The notes under the pieces are model-generated. The model did no database searches and had not been told where the DNA came from. It worked only from the letters and a program-made list of their open reading frames with translations. DNA of 64,000 nt from Achromobacter aloeverae. GTDB taxonomy: Bacteria > Pseudomonadota > Gammaproteobacteria > Burkholderiales > Burkholderiaceae_B. This document shows, in pieces, positions 58,864 through 64,000 of this stretch (positions are counted from its first letter, which is position 1; each line of letters starts with the position of its first letter). Location: positions 186,001 to 250,000 of the forward strand of contig NZ_PYAL01000001.1 of assembly GCF_004121055.1 (NCBI RefSeq). Reading direction: 5' to 3'. The translations under genes were made by a program, and so were the position numbers.

Positions 58864-60027
58864 TCAACGCACGGCGACGCTATGCTTGTTGGCCTGCGCC
58901 AACTGCCATTGCGCCTGCGTCATGACCGTGCGGAATCCCAGGTGCGACATGCTGTTCATCGGGTCCGTGCCGCGCCGCGCGCTGGTGCGGTAGCTGATGC
59001 AATACGTGTCGCTGCACAGGAAAGAGCCGCCGCGCGTCACGCGCTTGGGCGCGGCCGACGGCACACCCGGATCGTCCGGGTCGAAGCTCTGCGCCGGTCC
59101 CGCCGGATCCAGCGGCGGCTGCCGGTATTGCGCCTCGATGCGGAAGGCGTCGGCACGGTACCAGTCGCCGGTCCATTGCCAGACATTGCCCGCCATGTCG
59201 TAAAGGCCGTAATTGTTGGGCGCATACGTGCCCACCGGCGTCGTCCCTACCGGGATCTTCTCGTCCGTGACCACCGGAAAGGGCTGGCTTTCGCGGGTGT
59301 CCCAGATATTGGCCATGGGACGTCCGTTGGGCGCCAACTCGTTGCCCCAGACGTAGGTGGCCTGCTCCAGGCCCCCGCGCGCGGCGAACTCCCATTCCGC
59401 CTCGGTAGGCAGGCGCTTGCCCGCCCACTTCGCATAGGCCTGCGCGTCTTCATAGGACACCTGGACGACCGGGTGGTCCTCCTTGCCGATGATGTTGCTC
59501 TGCGGCCCTTGCGGATGACGCCAATCGGCGCCCGGCACATAGCGCCACCATTGCGAGAAATCGCGCAGCGAGACCTCCGACGCGGTGCCGACGAAGACCA
59601 TGGCACCCGGCACCAGCTTGGAATCGTCCGGGCGCGGCGTGCCCGGCGGCAGTTGCACCTGCAAGTCCTCCCAGCGGGGCTTGCGCTCGGCGGTGGTGAC
59701 ATAGCCGGTGGCCGCCACGAAACGCGCGAACTCCTGGTTGGTGACGTCATGCGTGTCCATCCAGAAACCCGACAACCGCACCTTGTGCGCCGGCCGTTCG
59801 TTGGGCTGCGACATGCGGGCATCGCTGCCCATGGCGAATTCCCCGCCCGGGATCCAGGCCATGCCCTCGGGTCCCTTCTTGCCATCGCCCAGCACGGCAA
59901 GGACCTTGTCCGGCTTGCCTCGTTGGCCCGGCAGGACATCCAGGGAGGCCGCGACACCCGCGGTCACCCCCAGCCCGATAAGGATACCCAGTACCAGCCA
60001 GACGCGCGCTCGTATGCGTTTGCTCAT
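58864..60027 (-). CDS. Formylglycine-generating enzyme (SUMF1/FGE family)
   Basis: Predicted 387-residue formylglycine-generating enzyme that oxidises the sulfatase cysteine to formylglycine. The catalytic cysteine pair is C338 and C343 in GGSFLCSDTYCISYR, identical to the active-site arrangement of known FGEs. GKRLPTEAEWEFAARGG and NNYGLYDMAGNVWQWTGDWY are further hallmarks. An N-terminal hydrophobic helix near 9-30 (VWLVLGILIGLGVTAGVAASL) predicts that the enzyme is anchored with its domain in the periplasm, whereas most bacterial FGEs act in the cytoplasm. ATG 60027 has GGAGAGAC upstream. The copper-dependent mechanism of FGE is known; anchored periplasmic action here is inferred. Confidence 0.93.
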   Translation of the reverse strand: MSKRIRARVWLVLGILIGLGVTAGVAASLDVLPGQRGKPDKVLAVLGDGKKGPEGMAWIPGGEFAMGSDARMSQPNERPAHKVRLSGFWMDTHDVTNQEFARFVAATGYVTTAERKPRWEDLQVQLPPGTPRPDDSKLVPGAMVFVGTASEVSLRDFSQWWRYVPGADWRHPQGPQSNIIGKEDHPVVQVSYEDAQAYAKWAGKRLPTEAEWEFAARGGLEQATYVWGNELAPNGRPMANIWDTRESQPFPVVTDEKIPVGTTPVGTYAPNNYGLYDMAGNVWQWTGDWYRADAFRIEAQYRQPPLDPAGPAQSFDPDDPGVPSAAPKRVTRGGSFLCSDTYCISYRTSARRGTDPMNSMSHLGFRTVMTQAQWQLAQANKHSVAVR

Positions 60028-60082
60028 GATGTCTCTCCACAAACGGCGCGGCCAGCGCGGCCGCGCGATGACATTGCAACAG

Positions 60083-61069
60083 TCAGAACACCAGCGCAAC
60101 GCTGGCCATGACGGTACTGCCGCTGTTCAGGCGATTGGTGCTGGCCACCGTCGGCACCCAACGCAGGGACATGGACAACGACCGATCGGAAGCCAGCTTG
60201 CGGTCATAGGTCAGGATGGGCCCCAATGCCAGGTCGTGGCCCTTGAAACCATTCAGCCTGTTGGCGGTATCGCCCCGGTCGTTGCCCAGTTGCAGGATGG
60301 TGCCCACCACCATGCCGGCCCCGATGCCGTTGGAGAACATGCGCCGCGCCATCACGTCCGTGCCGAATAGGGGCGCGTTGTGATAGCCGGTGTCCCGATT
60401 GGGCGTGTAGATCTGCAGGCTGGTCACGGCATCCAGCTGCCAATGCGATTCGGGAAAGATGCCCGTATAGGCAATCTGCGGGATGAAGGTCCAGTTGTTC
60501 AAGCTGGGATTGGCCAGGTTGTTGGCGTTATAACGCCCGGTCGGTGCCCAGAAATTCAGGCTGAACGCGATGTGCTCGGTCTCGGAAAAGTGATAACCGG
60601 CGACGATAGGCGTGAAGTAGAGATCGAACAGGTCGGACGCGCTGTCCTTCGTATCGACGGTATTGCCTCGGGGCCCGGTCACGGCCGCGTCGACCTTGGT
60701 CCAGAGATAAGGCACGGTCATGCCCGAAGCGAAATTCCACTTTCCGGTACCGGTGTCCCAGGTCTTGAGCACGGTAGCCAGCGTGAAGGCCAGCTTGCCT
60801 TCCAGGCCCACCGAGATGTTGCGCCCCACGGGAACTTCGCGGCCGCCATGCAGGCTGCCGTCAAGGTAGATCTCGGAAAGGTTGACCACCGTCACCGGTT
60901 CCGGCGACACGATGCCGATATTGGCCTGGACACTGGTGCCGCTGATCTGCCGCCCGAGCGCCCCCTCCGTGGCCCACGCCGGCGCGGCGAGCGCCAGTGC
61001 GCCCAGGCCCGCCAACGCCTTGCCGGCCATCGCCCGCCACGTTTTCAAAAAAGCCTCCGATCCCTGCAT
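60083..61069 (-). CDS. Phenol-MetA/SphA-like outer-membrane protein
   Basis: Predicted 328-residue outer-membrane beta-barrel protein of the family annotated as involved in meta-pathway phenol degradation (COG4313 type). A Sec signal ends at AWA near residue 33. The family features are QANIGIVSPEPVTVVNLSEIY after the signal, FSLNFWAPTGRYN near 168-180 and TSLQIYTPNRDTGY near 217-230. The C-terminus SVALVF ends in phenylalanine. Despite the name, homologues are found in many contexts and are believed to import hydrophobic compounds. It is the first gene of the minus-strand sulfatase cluster, 55 bases before the FGE gene; it may admit a sulfated substrate. Confidence 0.88.
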   Translation of the reverse strand: MQGSEAFLKTWRAMAGKALAGLGALALAAPAWATEGALGRQISGTSVQANIGIVSPEPVTVVNLSEIYLDGSLHGGREVPVGRNISVGLEGKLAFTLATVLKTWDTGTGKWNFASGMTVPYLWTKVDAAVTGPRGNTVDTKDSASDLFDLYFTPIVAGYHFSETEHIAFSLNFWAPTGRYNANNLANPSLNNWTFIPQIAYTGIFPESHWQLDAVTSLQIYTPNRDTGYHNAPLFGTDVMARRMFSNGIGAGMVVGTILQLGNDRGDTANRLNGFKGHDLALGPILTYDRKLASDRSLSMSLRWVPTVASTNRLNSGSTVMASVALVF

Positions 61070-61157
61070 GCCCCATCCCCAAGGTCAACAAAGAAAAGCA
61101 CCGGGTGAGCGACCAACCCACCATCGGTTAGCGGTATCCCGCGATACCAAGCCATAT

Positions 61158-61183
61158 GAATAAGTCACGCGAATAAGTCACGC
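61158..61183. repeat. 13-bp direct repeat, 2 copies
   Basis: GAATAAGTCACGC occurs twice in tandem without mismatch, about 90 bases upstream of the MetA-like gene start. It could be a two-copy operator or a short slippage repeat. Confidence 0.7.
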
Positions 61184-61253
61184 GCGTGTCAGCGCGGCAA
61201 TACGTGCGTGGACAGCAGCGATTTCATCCGCAGGCGGGATGAACCACGGACGA

Positions 61254-61448
61254 TCAGCGAAAACGGGGAGGAACCCGACGCGCCGGCGCAGCGCTTAACG
61301 CGGCCGTCGTGCGAAATAACAAGGATGGGCGTCCAGGGAAATATCCATACCGGCCAAGTAACAGCCGGCGCCTTTTCTTGATGGACCCGCCGGCGAGCGT
61401 GGAAAGCGCCGACAGAATACGAGCGAAGATAAAACGAAAACGGTTCAC
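61254..61448 (-). CDS. Possible small basic ORF
   Basis: A 64-residue open frame with GTG at 61448 and AGAGG 5 bases upstream. The product is basic (ending VPPRFR, with KKRRRLLLGR in the middle) with a weak hydrophobic start. No family is recognised. Being in an AT-rich promoter region with no good neighbour spacing, it is more likely chance than a gene. Confidence 0.2.
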   Translation of the reverse strand: MNRFRFIFARILSALSTLAGGSIKKRRRLLLGRYGYFPGRPSLLFRTTAALSAAPARRVPPRFR

Positions 61449-61557
61449 ATTAGCCTCTCTGCACAATGTATGAATGCGAGGTATAGCTATTCCAGACCGC
61501 AACCCGTGGTGGCAATCCCACGGACGTCACTTCGACAAAAATTCTTCTTTCGTTTTA

Positions 61558-61597
61558 TTGCTAAAGAATGTGGCATTATTCACACAAGACTTAGCAA
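61558..61597. promoter_or_regulatory. Nested inverted repeat in AT-rich promoter
   Basis: Outer arms TTGCTAA (61558-61564) and TTAGCAA (61591-61597) are perfect, with inner TGTG (61569-61572) and CACA (61581-61584) nearly on the same axis. It lies about 160 bases before the DUF2092 start. A dimeric or tetrameric regulator could bind here; a cruciform or RNA hairpin is another reading. Confidence 0.45.
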
Positions 61598-61753
61598 AAA
61601 ACAACCATAGCAAAACACTTTATAAATTTTTTGGTTCGACATCCTTTTTCACGATTCAGGATTGCCTTGCAAAGCCGGTCTTAGGCTATGCGGCCGGCTG
61701 CCGCCGTTTCGATATCTTGCTCAACCACGCGCAATTCCAGTCGAGGAGTCGCA

Positions 61754-62596
61754 GTGAAGATGCTTAGATCCACCGGCCTCAAGCTGGCGTTTTGTCTTCT
61801 AGGATGCACCGCCGCAACGGCCCATGCCGCGCCGGATGCCACTCCCTCCCCGCCCCCATCTGGCCCGGCGAACAAGCCGGCGGCGGTGGCGTCCGCGACA
61901 AAGCCGGTCAATACCGTCGATCCCCGGGCGGTCGCCGCGCTGGACGCGATGGGACGCTATCTGCGCACCTTGCAGACATTTATCGTGACGGGCGACAGCG
62001 CCACCCAGGCCGTCCTGGACAATGGCCAGAACGTGACCTTCCTGCACCGCACGGTGATGCAGGTGCGGCGCCCCGATCGCGTGCGCGCGGAGATCACGGG
62101 TAGCGGCAAGCCACGCGGCCTGGTCTACAACGGCAAGACCTTCACGCTCTACGACAATAACCAGGGCTATTACACGGTCCAGCCCGCGCCACCCAGCATC
62201 GACGACCTGGTCCACGTGCTGCGCGACCAATACGGCGTCGAAATGCCGCTGGCCGACCTGTTTTCCTGGGGCACCGAGAGCAGCGACGGGCAGCGCCTGA
62301 CGGCGGCAACCTCGCTGGGACTGGAACGGGTGAACGGCAAGTGGTGCCGCCACTACGTCTTCGGCGAGCCGGGATTGGATTGGGAACTCTGGCTGCAAGG
62401 GGGCAAGCAGCCGCTGCCCTGCCGCTTGGCCATCACCGATCTCACCCAGCCTTCCCGGCCCACGTTCTCGGTGTCGTACCAGTGGAACCTGCGGCCCGGA
62501 CTGAATGCGGTGACGTTCACCTATCGCCCGGCCGCCGGCATGCGGGAAATCGGCGCGATGCGCGTGTCGCCGGAGCCCTATAAGGAGGCGCAATGA
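61754..62596 (+). CDS. DUF2092 exported protein
   Basis: Predicted 280-residue periplasmic protein of the DUF2092 family. The signal peptide (LRSTGLKLAFCLLGCTAATAHA) is followed by a proline/alanine linker and a mature domain with DAMGRYLRTLQTFIVTGDSATQAV, RRPDRVRAEITG and GKPRGLVYNGKTFTLYDNNQGYY. The fold resembles LolA/LppX-type lipid-binding half-barrels. GTG 61754 has GAGGAG upstream and is used as start; ATG 61760 two codons on is possible. It is the first gene of a plus-strand operon divergent from the sulfatase cluster, with the next start overlapping its stop (ATGA). Confidence 0.88.
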   Translation: MKMLRSTGLKLAFCLLGCTAATAHAAPDATPSPPPSGPANKPAAVASATKPVNTVDPRAVAALDAMGRYLRTLQTFIVTGDSATQAVLDNGQNVTFLHRTVMQVRRPDRVRAEITGSGKPRGLVYNGKTFTLYDNNQGYYTVQPAPPSIDDLVHVLRDQYGVEMPLADLFSWGTESSDGQRLTAATSLGLERVNGKWCRHYVFGEPGLDWELWLQGGKQPLPCRLAITDLTQPSRPTFSVSYQWNLRPGLNAVTFTYRPAAGMREIGAMRVSPEPYKEAQ

Positions 62597-63504
62597 AAAA
62601 TCGCTTCCGACTGACCATGCTCGCGGTCGCCTGCGGGACCGCGTTGACGCTGCTTGCCACCCAGGCCCAGGCCTTCCGCGGATTCGCCCGCACCGGCCTA
62701 CGGCCCATGGCCGCTCCGCACGGCGGGGGGTTCCAGGGTGGCGGCTTCCACGGGGGAGGCTTCCAGGGTAGCTTCCAAGGGGGCGCACCCGCCTACCAAG
62801 GGGCACATAACCTCCAGCCGCATATGCAGGGCGGCGCGGGGCCGCAGAATTTCCCGGGCGGCCACCCGCCGGCCATGAATGCACCGCACAATACGACGCT
62901 TGCCGGCGGCGGGGGACATAATGGCCAAGGCCAGCATGGCTCGGGACCGGTCCGGCAAGGGGGCGGCCCCGGCGAACAAGGCAACAGTCCCAACCAGCAT
63001 GGGAGCGGCTCGCCGGCCCAGCACGGCGGCAATCCGAACCAGCATGGCGGCGGCTCGCCCGACCAGCATGGCGGCAATCCGAGCCAGCATGGTGGTGGCG
63101 GGCCGAACCAGCATGGCGGCGGCGGTGGCGGCGATCACCACGATGATGGGCACCACGATGATGGGCACCATGACGACGATCATCATGACGATGATTACCA
63201 CCACGACGACGATCATCACGACGATGACCACCACCATGACGATGATCATCATCACGACGACCATCATGACGACTATTACTACTACGGCTACGGCCCCGGC
63301 TGGTACGTCGATCCGGTCGCGGCCGGCATCGTCGCCGGCGCGGCCACCGCGGCGGTGATCGGGTCCATGGCGGCAACGCTGCCGCCGCAGTGCACCACGG
63401 TCATCGTCAACGGCCTGACGTACCAGCAATGCGGCCCCACGTGGTACCAACCGGTCTATGTGGGCACCACGATCCAGTATCAGGTCGTGGCGCCGCCGCG
63501 ATGA
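62593..63504 (+). CDS. Exported Gly-rich, His/Asp-repeat protein
   Basis: Predicted 303-residue exported protein. A Sec signal ends near TQAQA. Residues about 40-60 are glycine/phenylalanine repeats (GGGFQGGG type). Around 130-180 there are 7-8-residue repeats of the form NQHGGGSP, and around 180-235 an unusual tract almost only of His, Asp and Tyr (HHDDDHHDD type). A GYGPGWYVDPVAAGIVAGAA segment and a cysteine-bearing C-terminal module (CTTVIVNGLTYQQCG) end the protein. The His/Asp tract should bind metals such as Cu, Ni, Zn or Ca. Copper is a cofactor of FGE, which suggests a storage role, but this is speculation. The tract DNA is prone to slippage. Confidence 0.85.
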   Translation: MKNRFRLTMLAVACGTALTLLATQAQAFRGFARTGLRPMAAPHGGGFQGGGFHGGGFQGSFQGGAPAYQGAHNLQPHMQGGAGPQNFPGGHPPAMNAPHNTTLAGGGGHNGQGQHGSGPVRQGGGPGEQGNSPNQHGSGSPAQHGGNPNQHGGGSPDQHGGNPSQHGGGGPNQHGGGGGGDHHDDGHHDDGHHDDDHHDDDYHHDDDHHDDDHHHDDDHHHDDHHDDYYYYGYGPGWYVDPVAAGIVAGAATAAVIGSMAATLPPQCTTVIVNGLTYQQCGPTWYQPVYVGTTIQYQVVAPPR

Positions 63505-63595
63505 CGCACGCACAAGGCGGCCGGGCAGGACGGCTGGACGCCGGCAAGATTTCCCCGCATCCCGTTTCTCGTAGTCCTCTCTATCAGGAGCAGCC

Positions 63596-64000
63596 ATGAA
63601 AGCCCATTTTCTGCGCAAGTCGCTTTTGAGCATGTCGGCAGTCCTTCTCGTCGCGGGCTGCGCTTCGGAACCGCCCACGCGGGAATCCGGCTTCCTGGGT
63701 GACTACTCACGCCTGGAAAAGCAGGACGCGCCGGGAGGCGGCACGCGGCTGGCCTACGTCAATCCCACGTTCACCCCGGCCAACTACACGGCGCTGTGGC
63801 TGGACCCGGTGGTCTTCTACCCGGAACCCAAGCCCACCGAGAATGTGTCGATGGCCACCATGAACCAGGTGCGCGAATACATGGATCAGGCGCTGCGCAG
63901 CCGGCTGGACGGAAAGGTCCGCATGGTCAATCACGCGGGTCCGGGCGTTGCGCACGCCCGCCTGGCCATCACCGCCGTCGGCGCCGAGACCGAGGCCCTG
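63596..64000 (+). CDS. DUF3313-like lipoprotein, 3'-truncated by window edge
   Basis: The first 135 codons of a lipoprotein gene; the rest lies beyond the window. The lipobox ends LLVAGC at about residue 22. The mature part has SGFLGDYSRL near 30-39 and ALWLDPVVFYPEP, which match the DUF3313 family of outer-membrane lipoproteins of unknown function. AGGAG lies 5 bases upstream of ATG 63596. It follows the His/Asp-rich gene by 91 bases on the same strand and is probably part of the same operon. Confidence 0.85.
   Translation, partial: MKAHFLRKSLLSMSAVLLVAGCASEPPTRESGFLGDYSRLEKQDAPGGGTRLAYVNPTFTPANYTALWLDPVVFYPEPKPTENVSMATMNQVREYMDQALRSRLDGKVRMVNHAGPGVAHARLAITAVGAETEAL

Larger units (their letters stand above)
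61070..61753. other. AT-rich divergent promoter region
   Basis: This 684-base gap separates the minus-strand sulfatase cluster from the divergent DUF2092 operon. Between about 61530 and 61680 it is clearly AT-richer than anything else in the window and probably holds the main promoters. It contains a 13-bp direct repeat and a nested inverted repeat (listed separately). One short minus-strand open frame is listed with low confidence; I see no other gene. Confidence 0.6.

Noticed and set aside
56485-60111. A 1208-codon plus-strand open frame opposite MoxR, DUF58, DUF4381 and FGE genes
   Set aside because: High-GC third positions keep the opposite frame free of stops. Its translation is low-complexity and Arg/His/Gln-rich with no domain, and the minus-strand genes have clear motifs and ribosome binding sites.
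61474-61767. A 97-codon plus-strand open frame in the AT-rich region
   Set aside because: No ribosome binding site, no domain, and it overlaps the promoter region and the real DUF2092 start.
1-64000. Genomic island, prophage or insertion sequence boundaries
   Set aside because: No integrase, transposase, tRNA target site or phage gene was seen; AT-rich spots are confined to promoter regions.

Overview
The window is high-GC, gene-dense DNA that reads as a chromosome of a betaproteobacterium in Burkholderiales, most likely Alcaligenaceae (Bordetella/Achromobacter type). The main reason is six separate Bug/TctC-type periplasmic solute receptors, each in its own catabolic cluster with its own GntR, IclR or LysR regulator. 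That expansion is typical of this family. No rRNA, tRNA, insertion sequence, phage gene or CRISPR array was seen. The genus assignment is inference from gene content.

Positions 1-28,900 form an accessory catabolic region. After a partial gene and two small lipoproteins comes a three-subunit flavin/cytochrome sugar or alcohol dehydrogenase (small subunit, GMC flavoprotein, triheme cytochrome c; 1682-5539) with a FadR-type regulator upstream. Then follow: (i) Bug, glutathione S-transferase-like protein and enolase-superfamily dehydratase; (ii) a divergent Bug / aldehyde dehydrogenase, 3-hydroxyisobutyrate-type dehydrogenase and IclR regulator around a 21-bp inverted repeat; (iii) an MFS transporter facing a LysR, enoyl-CoA hydratase, Bug and CoA-transferase operon; (iv) amidase and Bug; (v) class II aldolase facing a GntR, Bug, Bug, tartrate/isopropylmalate-type dehydrogenase and amidohydrolase operon. 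No TctA/TctB membrane partner is present for any of the six Bug receptors.

Positions 29,000-42,600 look like one nitrogen-compound module. It holds a three-subunit amine/opine/HCN-synthase-like flavoprotein oxidase, a divergent HyuA-HyuB-aldehyde dehydrogenase operon, and a PotABCD-like ABC transporter whose last gene is an XRE-cupin regulator. Both divergent promoter regions carry copies of a 14-bp motif close to TTTTCAAYATATTG, which I propose as the operator linking the module.

Positions 42,640-64,000 hold the most unusual system. About thirteen genes on the minus strand, many overlapping, combine a secreted arylsulfatase, its formylglycine-generating enzyme, a HAD-fold lipoprotein and a complete MoxR-DUF58-DUF4381-vWA-vWA/TPR-BatD module. 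They also include a fused membrane/spermidine-synthase protein, DUF4239, DUF1254/DUF1214 and two outer-membrane proteins. A divergent plus-strand operon (DUF2092, a His/Asp-rich exported protein, a DUF3313-like lipoprotein) starts from an AT-rich region with a nested inverted repeat. I infer an envelope system in which the MoxR/vWA module helps mature or assemble the sulfatase or an associated complex. The function is not established.

A second recurring oddity is short tandem-repeat arrays just downstream of stop codons: 11 bp x 13 after the MFS gene, 13 bp x 11 after a Bug gene, 12 bp x about 5 after an aldehyde dehydrogenase gene, and 9 bp x 3 carrying the stop codon of the HAD gene. An 8 bp x 4 array lies 64 bp after another stop.
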